In this document: positions 1-15,000 of the stretch, in pieces
How positions within the stretch are numbered: the stretch's first letter is position 1
How the letters are laid out: each line of letters starts with the position of its first letter
NCBI GenBank assembly: GCA_035771165.1
Contig: JAWNZC010000297.1
Coordinates: 124,001 to 188,000 of the forward strand
Source of the DNA: Paragorgia papillata
Lineage: Eukaryota; Cnidaria; Anthozoa; Scleralcyonacea; Coralliidae
Direction: 5' to 3'
Length of the DNA stretch: 64,000 nt
Made by a program: the position numbers and the translations under genes
Notes under the pieces: model-generated
Database searches by the model: none
Told to the model about the DNA's origin: nothing
What the model saw: the letters and a program-made list of their open reading frames with translations, nothing else

Positions 1-3000
1 TTTTAATGTTGGATTAAAAGGTTGCCGATGCTGGCACAGAGAAAGACAATGTGGAAGAAAGTGGCGAAAAGCATATGGAAAAGTCAACGGTAAATACATA
101 TTTATATATTTATATTTTATTATTATAAAACCATGGTTGCCTAACAGTGATAATGTAAAATATATAGTATTTTGCAAATCAATGTTTCAAAATAAATATA
201 TATATATAATTAATATAACTCAATATTATATTCTTATAATATTCTGTGCAAGTGGTGTATCAATTGTAAGTACTCGGAAAAACTCTGAGCATCACACCAG
301 ACTCAAAACAACTAAATGACAGCCAGAATGCTTGTGTCATAATGAGTTCAAGTAACTCAAAGGTTAGGACATCTGGCTAGCATTCAAAGTTCCTATGCTT
401 GAGTGCTGTCTGATGCTCAGAGTTTATCTTCGTACCGACAACTGAACACAGTTTGCACAATGGAAACAACAATTTTATTTTACTACCATGAAACTGAAAC
501 TTAAGACTTACCTGATACAATTCATCTCAGCAATGCAGCATTGCATATAATGCACATACAGTACAGTATATGTATACACTAGATACACTCCCAAACAGGT
601 CACCTTTTCAAACTGCAAAAGGAATTTAAAACATAGGTAAAATGAAGTACACAAAAAAGAACCTGCAATTTACCCACAAAGAAATTTATTCACAGTACAT
701 AATGTGAAAATGCTATCAGTGATAGCTGCATTAAAAGATAATTTAACAATTTTTTACACTGCTCCATTTTATCAATTTATTTACAGGCACACAGCCATAT
801 AGATATTTTAATAAAATTACATCAGTTGAACAATTTATTTTGGTAAATGGTCTGATTTAGGGCAATATTGGCAGGTGTAGGGGAAGATACTGTAGTTGAG
901 AGAATGTTACGTATTTTATAACCCAGTAGAATGTCACTAATTTTTAATGTTGGATTAAAAGGTTGCCGATGCTGGCACAGAGAAAGACAATGTGGAAGAA
1001 AGTGGCGAAAAGCATATGGAAAAGTCAACGGTAAATACATATTTATATATTTATTATTATAAAACCATGGTTGCCTAACAGTGATAATGTAAAATATATA
1101 GTATATTTTGCAAATCAATGTTTCAAAATAAATATATATATAATTAATATAACTCAATATTATATTCTTATAATATTCTGTGCAAGTGGTGTATCAATTG
1201 TAAGTACTCGGAAAAACTCTGAGCATCACACCAGACTCAAAACAACTAAATGACAGCCACAATGCTTGTGTCATAATGAGTTCAAGTAACTCAAAGGTTA
1301 GGACATCTGGCTAGCATTCAAAGTTCCTATGCTTGAGTGCTGTCTGATGCTCAGAGTTTATCTTCGTACCGACAACTGAACACAGTTTGCACAATGGAAA
1401 CAACAATTTTATTTTACTACCATGAAACTGAAACTTAAGACTTACCTGATACAATTCATCTCAGCAATGCAGCATTGCATATAATGCACATACAGTACAG
1501 TATATGTATACACTAGATACACTCCCAAACAGGTCACCTTTTCAAACTGCAAAAGGAATTTAAAACATAGGTAAAATGAAGTACACAAAAAAGAACCTGC
1601 AATTTACCCACAAAGAAATTTATTCACAGTACATAATGTGAAAATGCTATCAGTGATAGCTGCATTAAAAGATAATTTAACAATTTTTTACACTGCTCCA
1701 TTTTATCAATTTATTTACAGGCACACAGCCATATAGATATTTTAATAAAATTACATCAGTTGAACAATTTATTTTGGTAAATGGTCTGATTTAGGGCAAT
1801 ATTGGCAGGTGTAGGGGAAGATACTGTAGTTGAGAGAATGTTACGTATTTTATAACCCAGTAGAATGTCACTAATTTTTAATGTTGGATTAAAAGGTTGC
1901 CGATGCTGGCACAGAGAAAGACAATGTGGAAGAAAGTGGCGAAAAGCATATGGAAAAGTCAACGGTAAATACATATTTATATATTTATATTTTATTATTA
2001 TAAAACCATGGTTGCCTAACAGTGATAATGTAAAATATATAGTATATTTTGCAAATCAATGTTTCAAAATAAATATATATAATTAATATAACTCAATATT
2101 ATATTCTTATAACATTCTGTGCAAGTGGTGTATCAATTGTAAGTACTCGGAAAAACTCTGAGCATCACACCAGACTCAAAACAACTAAATGACAGCCACA
2201 ATGCTTGTGTCATAATGAGTTCAAGTAACTCAAAGGTTAGGACATCTGGCTAGCATTCAAAGTTCCTATGCTTGAGTGCTGTCTGATGCTCAGAGTTTAT
2301 CTTCGTACCGACAACTGAACACAGTTTGCACAATGGAAACAACAATTTTATTTTACTACCATGAAACTGAAACTTAAGACTTACCTGATACAATTCATCT
2401 CAGCAATGCAGCATTGCATATAATGCACATACAGTACAGTATATGTATACACTAGATACACTCCCAAACAGGTCACCTTTTCAAACTGCAAAAGGAATTT
2501 AAAACATAGGTAAAATGAAGTACACAAAAAAGAACCTGCAATTTACCCACAAAGAAATTTATTCACAGTACATAATGTGAAAATGCTATCAGTTATAGCT
2601 GCATTAAAAGATAATTTAACAATTTTTTACACTGCTCCATTTTATCAATTTATTTACAGGCACACAGCCATATAGATATTTTAATAAAATTACATCAGTT
2701 GAACAATTTATTTTGGTAAATGGTCTGATTTAGGGCAATATTGGCAGGTGTAGGGGAAGATACTGTAGTTGAGAGAATGTTACGTATTTTATAACCCAGT
2801 AGAATGTCACTAATTTTTAATGTTGGATTAAAAGGTTGCCGATGCTGGCACAGAGAAAGACAATGTGGAAGAAAGTGGCGAAAAGCATATGGAAAAGTCA
2901 ACGGTAAATACATATTTATATATTTATATTTTATTATTATAAAACCATGGTTGCCTAACAGTGATAATGTAAAATATATAGTATATTTTGCAAATCAATG

Positions 3001-6000
3001 TTTCAAAATAAATATATATATAATTAATATAACTCAATATTATATTCTTATAATATTCTGTGCAAGTGGTGTATCAATTGTAAGTACTCGGAAAAACTCT
3101 GAGCATCACACCAGACTCAAAACAACTAAATGACAGCCACAATGCTTGTGTCATAATGAGTTCAAGTAACTCAAAGGTTAGGACATCTGGCTAGCATTCA
3201 AAGTTCCTATGCTTGAGTGCTGTCTGATGCTCAGAGTTTATCTTCGTACCGACAACTGAACACAGTTTGCACAATGGAAACAACAATTTTATTTTACTAC
3301 CATGAAACTGAAACTTAAGACTTACCTGATACAATTCATCTCAGCAATGCAGCATTGCATATAATGCACATACAGTACAGTATATGTATACACTAGATAC
3401 ACTCCCAAACAGGTCACCTTTTCAAACTGCAAAAGGAATTTAAAACATAGGTAAAATGAAGTACACAAAAAAGAACCTGCAATTTACCCACAAAGAAATT
3501 TATTCACAGTACATAATGTGAAAATGCTATCAGTGATACTGTAGCTGCATTAAAAGATAATTTAACAATTTTTTACACTGCTCCATTTTATCAATTTATT
3601 TACAGGCACACAGCCATATAGATATTTTAATAAAATTACATCAGTTGAACAATTTATTTTGGTAAATGGTCTGATTTAGGGCAATATTGGCAGGTGTAGG
3701 GGAAGATACTGTAGTTGAGAGAATGTTACGTATTTTATAACCCAGTAGAATGTCACTAATTTTTAATGTTGGATTAAAAGGTTGCCGATGCTGGCACAGA
3801 GAAAGACAATGTGGAAGAAAGTGGCGAAAAGCATATGGAAAAGTCAACGGTAAATACATATTTATATATTTATATTTTATTATTATAAAACCATGGTTGC
3901 CTAACAGTGATAATGTAAAATATATAGTATATTTTGCAAATCAATGTTTCAAAATAAATATATATATAATTAATATAACTCAATATTATATTCTTATAAT
4001 ATTCTGTGCAAGTGGTGTATCAATTGTAAGTACTCGGAAAAACTCTGAGCATCACACCAGACTCAAAACAACTAAATGACAGCCACAATGCTTGTGTCAT
4101 AATGAGTTCAAGTAACTCAAAGGTTAGGACATCTGGCTAGCATTCAAAGTTCCTATGCTTGAGTGCTGTCTGATGCTCAGAGTTTATCTTCGTACCGACA
4201 ACTGAACACAGTTTGCACAATGGAAACAACAATTTTATTTTACTACCATGAAACTGAAACTTAAGACTTACCTGATACAATTCATCTCAGCAATGCAGCA
4301 TTGCATATAATGCACATACAGTACAGTATATGTATACACTAGATACACTCCCAAACAGGTCACCTTTTCAAACTGCAAAAGGAATTTAAAACATAGGTAA
4401 AATGAAGTACACAAAAAAGAACCTGCAATTTACCCACAAAGAAATTTATTCACAGTACATAATGTGAAAATGCTATCAGTGATAGCTGCATTAAAAGATA
4501 ATTTAACAATTTTTTACACTGCTCCATTTTATCAATTTATTTACAGGCACACAGCCATATAGATATTTTAATAAAATTACATCAGTTGAACAATTTATTT
4601 TGGTAAATGGTCTGATTTAGGGCAATATTGGCAGGTGTAGGGGAAGATACTGTAGTTGAGAGAATGTTACGTATTTTATAACCCAGTAGAATGTCACTAA
4701 TTTTTAATGTTGGATTAAAAGGTTGCCGATGCTGGCACAGAGAAAGACAATGTGGAAGAAAGTGGCGAAAAGCATATGGAAAAGTCAACGGTAAATACAT
4801 ATTTATATATTTATATTTTATTATTATAAAACCATGGTTGCCTAACAGTGATAATGTAAAATATATAGTATATTTTGCAAATCAATGTTTCAAAATAAAT
4901 ATATATATAATTAATATAACTCAATATTATATTCTTATAATATTCTGTGCAAGTGGTGTATCAATTGTAAGTACTCGGAAAAACTCTGAGCATCACACCA
5001 GACTCAAAACAACTAAATGACAGCCACAATGCTTGTGTCATAATGAGTTCAAGTAACTCAAAGGTTAGGACATCTGGCTAGCATTCAAAGTTCCTATGCT
5101 TGAGTGCTGTCTGATGCTCAGAGTTTATCTTCGTACCGACAACTGAACACAGTTTGCACAATGGAAACAACAATTTTATTTTACTACCATGAAACTGAAA
5201 CTTAAGACTTACCTGATACAATTCATCTCAGCAATGCAGCATTGCATATAATGCACATACAGTACAGTATATGTATACACTAGATACACTCCCAAACAGG
5301 TCACCTTTTCAAACTGCAAAAGGAATTTAAAACATAGGTAAAATGAAGTACACAAAAAAGAACCTGCAATTTACCCACAAAGAAATTTATTCACAGTACA
5401 TAATGTGAAAATGCTATCAGTGATAGCTGCATTAAAAGATAATTTAACAATTTTTTACACTGCTCCATTTTATCAATTTATTTACAGGCACACAGCCATA
5501 TAGATATTTTAATAAAATTACATCAGTTGAACAATTTATTTTGGTAAATGGTCTGATTTAGGGCAATATTGGCAGGTGTAGGGGAAGATACTGTAGTTGA
5601 GAGAATGTTACGTATTTTATAACCCAGTAGAATGTCACTAATTTTTAATGTTGGATTAAAAGGTTGCCGATGCTGGCACAGAGAAAGACAATGTGGAAGA
5701 AAGTGGCGAAAAGCATATGGAAAAGTCAACGGTAAATACATATTTATATATTTATATTTTATTATTATAAAACCATGGTTACCTAACAGTGATAATGTAA
5801 AATATATAGTATATTTTGCAAATCAATGTTTCAAAATAAATATATATAATTAATATAACTCAATATTATATTCTTATAATATTCTGTGCAAGTGGTGTAT
5901 CAATTGTAAGTACTCGCAAAAACTCTGAGCATCACACCAGACTCAAAACAACTAAATGACAGCCACAATGCTTGTGTCATAATGAGTTCAAGTAACTCAA

Positions 6001-9000
6001 AGGTTAGGACATCTGGCTAGCATTCAAAGTTCCTATGCTTGAGTGCTGTCTGATGCTCAGAGTTTATCTTCGTACCGACAACTGAACACAGTTTGCACAA
6101 TGGAAACAACAATTTTATTTTACTACCATGAAACTGAAACTTAAGACTTACCTGATACAATTCATCTCAGCAATGCAGCATTGCATATAATGCACATACA
6201 GTACAGTATATGTATACACTAGATACACTCCCAAACAGGTCACCTTTTCAAACTGCAAAAGGAATTTAAAACATAGGTAAAATGAAGTACACAAAAAAGA
6301 ACCTGCAATTTACCCACAAAGAAATTTATTCACAGTACATAATGTGAAAATGCTATCAGTGATAGCTGCATTAAAAGATAATTTAACAATTTTTTACACT
6401 GCTCCATTTTATCAATTTATTTACAGGCACACAGCCATATAGATATTTTAATAAAATTACATCAGTTGAACAATTTATTTTGGTAAATGGTCTGATTTAG
6501 GGCAATATTGGCAGGTGTAGGGGAAGATACTGTAGTTGAGAGAATGTTACGTATTTTATAACCCAGTAGAATGTCACTAATTTTTAATGTTGGATTAAAA
6601 GGTTGCCGATGCTGGCACAGAGAAAGACAATGTGGAAGAAAGTGGCGAAAAGCATATGGAAAAGTCAACGGTAAATACATATTTATATATTTATATTTTA
6701 TTATTATAAAACCATGGTTGCCTAACAGTGATAATGTAAAATATATAGTATATTTTTGCAAATCAATGTTTCAAAATAAATATATATATAATTAATATAA
6801 CTCAATATTATATTCTTATAATATTCTGTGCAAGTGGTGTATCAATTGTAAGTACTCGCGAAAAACTCTGAGCATCACACCAGACTCAAAACAACTAAAT
6901 GACAGCCACAATGCTTGTGTCATAATGAGTTCAAGTAACTCAAAGGTTAGGACATCTGGCTAGCATTCAAAGTTCCTATGCTTGAGTGCTGTCTGATGCT
7001 CAGAGTTTATCTTCGTACCGACAACTGAACACAGTTTGCACAATGGAAACAACAATTTTATTTTACTACCATGAAACTGAAACTTAAGACTTACCTGATA
7101 CAATTCATCTCAGCAATGCAGCATTGCATATAATGCACATACAGTACAGTATATGTATACACTAGATACACTCCCAAACAGGTCACCTTTTCAAACTGCA
7201 AAAGGAATTTAAAACATAGGTAAAATGAAGTACACAAAAAAGAACCTGCAATTTACCCACAAAGAAATTTATTCACAGTACATAATGTGAAAATGCTATC
7301 AGTGATACTGTAGCTGCATTAAAAGATAATTTAACAATTTTTTACACTGCTCCATTTTATCAATTTATTTACAGGCACACAGCCATATAGATATTTTAAT
7401 AAAATTACATCAGTTGAACAATTTATTTTGGTAAATGGTCTGATTTAGGGCAATATTGGCAGGTGTAGGGGAAGATACTGTAGTTGAGAGAATGTTACGC
7501 ATTTCATAACCCAGTAGAATGTCACTAATTTTTAATGTTGGATTAAAAGGTTGGCGATGCTGGCACAGAGAAAGACAGTGTGGAAGAAATTGGCGAAAAG
7601 CATATGGAAAAGTCAACGGTAAATACATATTTATATTTTATTATTATAAAACCATGGTTGCCTAACAGTGATAATGTAGAATATATAGTATATTTTGCAA
7701 ATCAATGTTTCAAAATAAATATATATATAATTAATATAACTCAATATTATATTCTTATAATATTCTGTGCAAGTGGTGTATCAATTGTAAGTACTCGGAA
7801 AAACTCTGAGCATCACACCAGACTCAAAACAACTAAATGACAGCCACAATGCTTGTGTCATAATGAGTTCAAGTAACTCAAAGGTTAGGACATCTGGCTA
7901 GCATTCAAAGTTCCTATGCTTGAGTGCTGTCTGATGCTCAGAGTTTATCTTCGTACCGACAACTGAACACAGTTTGCACAATGGAAACAACAATTTTATT
8001 TTACTACCATGAAACTGAAACTTAAGACTTACCTGATACAATTCATCTCAGCAATGCAGCATTGCATATAATGCACATACAGTACAGTATATGTATACAC
8101 TAGATACACTCCCAAACAGGTCACCTTTTCAAACTGCAAAAGGAATTTAAAACATAGGTAAAATGAAGTACACAAAAAAGAACCTGCAATTTACCCACAA
8201 AGAAATTTATTCACAGTACATAATGTGAAAATGCTATCAGTGATTAGCTGCATTAAAAGATAATTTAACAATTTTTTACACTGCTCCATTTTATCAATTT
8301 ATTTACAGGCACACAGCCATATAGATATTTTAATAAAATTACATCAGTTGAACAATTTATTTTGGTAAATGGTCTGATTTAGGGCAATATTGGCAGGTGT
8401 AGGGGAAGATACTGTAGTTGAGAGAATGTTACGTATTTTATAACCCAGTAGAATGTCACTAATTTTTAATGTTGGATTAAAAGGTTGCCGATGCTGGCAC
8501 AGAGAAAGACAATGTGGAAGAAAGTGGCGAAAAGCATATGGAAAAGTCAACGGTAAATACATATTTATATATTTATATTTTATTATTATAAAAACCATGG
8601 TTGCCTAACAGTGATAATGTAAAATATATAGTATATTTTGCAAATCAATGTTTCAAAATAAATATATATATAATTAATATAACTCAATATTATATTCTTA
8701 TAATATTCTGTGCAAGTGGTGTATCAATTGTAAGTACTCGGAAAAAACTCTGAGCATCACACCAGACTCAAAACAACTAAATGACAGCCACAATGCTTGT
8801 GTCATAATGAGTTCAAGTAACTCAAAGGTTAGGACATCTGGCTAGCATTCAAAGTTCCTATGCTTGAGTGCTGTCTGATGCTCAGAGTTTATCTTCGTAC
8901 CGACAACTGAACACAGTTTGCACAATGGAAACAACAATTTTATTTTACTACCATGAAACTGAAACTTAAGACTTACCTGATACAATTCATCTCAGCAATG

Positions 9001-12000
9001 CAGCATTGCATATAATGCACATACAGTACAGTATATGTATACACTAGATACACTCCCAAACAGGTCACCTTTTCAAACTGCAAAAGGAATTTAAAACATA
9101 GGTAAAATGAAGTACACAAAAAAGAACCTGCAATTTACCCACAAAGAAATTTATTCACAGTACATAATGTGAAAATGCTATCAGTGGATAGCTGCATTAA
9201 AAGATAATTTAACAATTTTTTACACTGCTCCATTTTATCAATTTATTTACAGGCACACAGCCATATAGATATTTTAATAAAATTACATCAGTTGAACAAT
9301 TTATTTTGGTAAATGGTCTGATTTAGGGCAATATTGGCAGGTGTAGGGGAAGATACTGTAGTTGAGAGAATGTTACGTATTTTATAACCCAGTAGAATGT
9401 CACTAATTTTTAATGTTGGATTAAAAGGTTGCCGATGCTGGCACAGAGAAAGACAATGTGGAAGAAAGTGGCGAAAAGCATATGGAAAAGTCAACGGTAA
9501 ATACATATTTATATATTTATATTTTATTATTATAAAACCATGGTTGCCTAACAGTGATAATGTAAAATATATAGTATATTTTGCAAATCAATGTTTCAAA
9601 ATAAATATATATATAATTAATATAACTCAATATTATATTCTTATAATATTCTGTGCAAGTGGTGTATCAATTGTAAGTACTCGGAAAAACTCTGAGCATC
9701 ACACCAGACTCAAAACAACTAAATGACAGCCACAATGCTTGTGTCATAATGAGTTCAAGTAACTCAAAGGTTAGGACATCTGGCTAGCATTCAAAGTTCC
9801 TATGCTTGAGTGCTGTCTGATGCTCAGAGTTTATCTTCGTACCGACAACTGAACACAGTTTGCACAATGGAAACAACAATTTTATTTTACTACCATGAAA
9901 CTGAAACTTAAGACTTACCTGATACAATTCATCTCAGCAATGCAGCATTGCATATAATGCACATACAGTACAGTATATGTATACACTAGATACACTCCCA
10001 AACAGGTCACCTTTTCAAACTGCAAAAGGAATTTAAAACATAGGTAAAATGAAGTACACAAAAAAGAACCTGCAATTTACCCACAAAGAAATTTATTCAC
10101 AGTACATAATGTGAAAATGCTATCAGTGATACTGTAGCTGCATTAAAAGATAATTTAACAATTTTTTACACTGCTCCATTTTATCAATTTATTTACAGGC
10201 ACACAGCCATATAGATATTTTAATAAAATTACATCAGTTGAACAATTTATTTTGGTAAATGGTCTGATTTAGGGCAATATTGGCAGGTGTAGGGGAAGAT
10301 ACTGTAGTTGAGAGAATGTTACGTATTTTATAACCCAGTAGAATGTCACTAATTTTTAATGTTGGATTAAAAGGTTGCCGATGCTGGCACAGAGAAAGAC
10401 AATGTGGAAGAAAGTGGCGAAAAGCATATGGAAAAGTCAACGGTAAATACATATTTATATATTTATATTTTATTATTATAAAACCATGGTTGCCTAACAG
10501 TGATAATGTAAAATATATAGTATATTTTGCAAATCAATGTTTCAAAATAAATATATATATAATTAATATAACTCAATATTATATTCTTATAATATTCTGT
10601 GCAAGTGGTGTATCAATTGTAAGTACTCGGAAAAACTCTGAGCATCACACCAGACTCAAAACAACTAAATGACAGCCACAATGCTTGTGTCATAATGAGT
10701 TCAAGTAACTCAAAGGTTAGGACATCTGGCTAGCATTCAAAGTTCCTATGCTTGAGTGCTGTCTGATGCTCAGAGTTTATCTTCGTACCGACAACTGAAC
10801 ACAGTTTGCACAATGGAAACAACAATTTTATTTTACTACCATGAAACTGAAACTTAAGACTTACCTGATACAATTCATCTCAGCAATGCAGCATTGCATA
10901 TAATGCACATACAGTACAGTATATGTATACACTAGATACACTCCCAAACAGGTCACCTTTTCAAACTGCAAAAGGAATTTAAAACATAGGTAAAATGAAG
11001 TACACAAAAAAGAACCTGCAATTTACCCACAAAGAAATTTATTCACAGTACATAATGTGAAAATGCTATCAGTGATAGCTGCATTAAAAGATAATTTAAC
11101 AATTTTTTACACTGCTCCATTTTATCAATTTATTTACAGGCACACAGCCATATAGATATTTTAATAAAATTACATCAGTTGAACAATTTATTTTGGTAAA
11201 TGGTCTGATTTAGGGCAATATTGGCAGGTGTAGGGGAAGATACTGTAGTTGAGAGAATGTTACGTATTTTATAACCCAGTAGAATGTCACTAATTTTTAA
11301 TGTTGGATTAAAAGGTTGCCGATGCTGGCACAGAGAAAGACAATGTGGAAGAAAGTGGCGAAAAGCATATGGAAAAGTCAACGGTAAATACATATTTATA
11401 TATTTATATTTTATTATTATAAAACCATGGTTGCCTAACAGTGATAATGTAAAATATATAGTATATTTTGCAAATCAATGTTTCAAAATAAATATATATA
11501 TAATTAATATAACTCAATATTATATTCTTATAATATTCTGTGCAAGTGGTGTATCAATTGTAAGTACTCGGAAAAACTCTGAGCATCACACCAGACTCAA
11601 AACAACTAAATGACAGCCACAATGCTTGTGTCATAATGAGTTCAAGTAACTCAAAGGTTAGGACATCTGGCTAGCATTCAAAGTTCCTATGCTTGAGTGC
11701 TGTCTGATGCTCAGAGTTTATCTTTCGTACCGACAACTGAACACAGTTTGCACAATGGAAACAACAATTTTATTTTACTACCATGAAACTGAAACTTAAG
11801 ACTTACCTGATACAATTCATCTCAGCAATGCAGCATTGCATATAATGCACATACAGTACAGTATATGTATACACTAGATACACTCCCAAACAGGTCACCT
11901 TTTCAAACTGCAAAAGGAATTTAAAACATAGGTAAAATGAAGTACACAAAAAAGAACCTGCAATTTACCCACAAAGAAATTTATTCACAGTACATAATGT

Positions 12001-15000
12001 GAAAATGCTATCAGTGATAGCTGCATTAAAAGATAATTTAACAATTTTTTACACTGCTCCATTTTATCAATTTATTTACAGGCACACAGCCATATAGATA
12101 TTTTAATAAAATTACATCAGTTGAACAATTTATTTTGGTAAATGGTCTGATTTAGGGCAATATTGGCAGGTGTAGGGGAAGATACTGTAGTTGAGAGAAT
12201 GTTACGTATTTTATAACCCAGTAGAATGTCACTAATTTTTAATGTTGGATTAAAAGGTTGCCGATGCTGGCACAGAGAAAGACAATGTGGAAGAAAGTGG
12301 CGAAAAGCATATGGAAAAGTCAACGGTAAATACATATTTATATATTTATATTTTATTATTATAAAACCATGGTTGCCTAACAGTGATAATGTAAAATATA
12401 GTATATTTTGCAAATCAATGTTTCAAAATAAATATATATATAATTAATATAACTCAATATTATATTCTTATAATATTCTGTGCAAGTGGTGTATCAATTG
12501 TAAGTACTCGGAAAAACTCTGAGCATCACACCAGACTCAAAACAACTAAATGACAGCCACAATGCTTGTGTCATAATGAGTTCAAGTAACTCAAAGGTTA
12601 GGACATCTGGCTAGCATTCAAAGTTCCTATGCTTGAGTGCTGTCTGATGCTCAGAGTTTATCTTCGTACCGACAACTGAACACAGTTTGCACAATGGAAA
12701 CAACAATTTTATTTTACTACCATGAAACTGAAACTTAAGACTTACCTGATACAATTCATCTCAGCAATGCAGCATTGCATATAATGCACATACAGTACAG
12801 TATATGTATACACTAGATACACTCCCAAACAGGTCACCTTTTCAAACTGCAAAAGGAATTTAAAACATAGGTAAAATGAAGTACACAAAAAAGAACCTGC
12901 AATTTACCCACAAAGAAATTTATTCACAGTACATAATGTGAAAATGCTATCAGTGATACTGTAGCTGCATTAAAAGATAATTTAACAATTTTTTACACTG
13001 CTCCATTTTATCAATTTATTTACAGGCACACAGCCATATAGATATTTTAATAAAATTACATCAGTTGAACAATTTATTTTGGTAAATGGTCTGATTTAGG
13101 GCAATATTGGCAGGTGTAGGGGAAGATACTGTAGTTGAGAGAATGTTACGTATTTTATAACCCAGTAGAATGTCACTAATTTTTAATGTTGGATTAAAAG
13201 GTTGCCGATGCTGGCACAGAGAAAGACAATGTGGAAGAAAGTGGCGAAAAGCATATGGAAAAGTCAACGGTAAATACATATTTATATATTTATATTTTAT
13301 TATTATAAAACCATGGTTGCCTAACAGTGATAATGTAAAATATATAGTATATTTTGCAAATCAATGTTTCAAAATAAATATATATATAATTAATATAACT
13401 CAATATTATATTCTTATAATATTCTGTGCAAGTGGTGTATCAATTGTAAGTACTCGGAAAAACTCTGAGCATCACACCAGACTCAAAACAACTAAATGAC
13501 AGCCACAATGCTTGTGTCATAATGAGTTCAAGTAACTCAAAGGTTAGGACATCTGGCTAGCATTCAAAGTTCCTATGCTTGAGTGCTGTCTGATGCTCAG
13601 AGTTTATCTTCGTACCGACAACTGAACACAGTTTGCACAATGGAAACAACAATTTTATTTTACTACCATGAAACTGAAACTTAAGACTTACCTGATACAA
13701 TTCATCTCAGCAATGCAGCATTGCATATAATGCACATACAGTACAGTATATGTATACACTAGATACACTCCCAAACAGGTCACCTTTTCAAACTGCAAAA
13801 GGAATTTAAAACATAGGTAAAATGAAGTACACAAAAAAGAACCTGCAATTTACCCACAAAGAAATTTATTCACAGTACATAATGTGAAAATGCTATCAGT
13901 GATACTGTAGCTGCATTAAAAGATAATTTAACAATTTTTTACACTGCTCCATTTTATCAATTTATTTACAGGCACACAGCCATATAGATATTTTAATAAA
14001 ATTACATCAGTTGAACAATTTATTTTGGTAAATGGTCTGATTTAGGGCAATATTGGCAGGTGTAGGGGAAGATACTGTAGTTGAGAGAATGTTACGTATT
14101 TTATAACCCAGTAGAATGTCACTAATTTTTAATGTTGGATTAAAAGGTTGCCGATGCTGGCACAGAGAAAGACAATGTGGAAGAAAGTGGCGAAAAGCAT
14201 ATGGAAAAGTCAACGGTAAATACATATTTATATATTTATTATTATAAAACCATGGTTGCCTAACAGTGATAATGTAAAATATATAGTATATTTTGCAAAT
14301 CAATGTTTCAAAATAAATATATATATAATTAATATAACTCAATATTATATTCTTATAATATTCTGTGCAAGTGGTGTATCAATTGTAAGTACTCGGAAAA
14401 ACTCTGAGCATCACACCAGACTCAAAACAACTAAATGACAGCCACAATGCTTGTGTCATAATGAGTTCAAGTAACTCAAAGGTTAGGACATCTGGCTAGC
14501 ATTCAAAGTTCCTATGCTTGAGTGCTGTCTGATGCTCAGAGTTTATCTTCGTACCGACAACTGAACACAGTTTGCACAATGGAAACAACAATTTTATTTT
14601 ACTACCATGAAACTGAAACTTAAGACTTACCTGATACAATTCATCTCAGCAATGCAGCATTGCATATAATGCACATACAGTACAGTATATGTATACACTA
14701 GATACACTCCCAAACAGGTCACCTTTTCAAACTGCAAAAGGAATTTAAAACATAGGTAAAATGAAGTACACAAAAAAGAACCTGCAATTTACCCACAAAG
14801 AAATTTATTCACAGTACATAATGTGAAAATGCTATCAGTGATAGCTGCATTAAAAGATAATTTAACAATTTTTTACACTGCTCCATTTTATCAATTTATT
14901 TACAGGCACACAGCCATATAGATATTTTAATAAAATTACATCAGTTGAACAATTTATTTTGGTAAATGGTCTGATTTAGGGCAATATTGGCAGGTGTAGG

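Noticed and set aside
1756..2086. 72 aa (minus) and 109 aa (plus) ORFs repeated in nearly every satellite unit
   Set aside because: Conservation equals that of the whole unit; frames differ between units through indels; no family resemblance. They are by-products of satellite identity.
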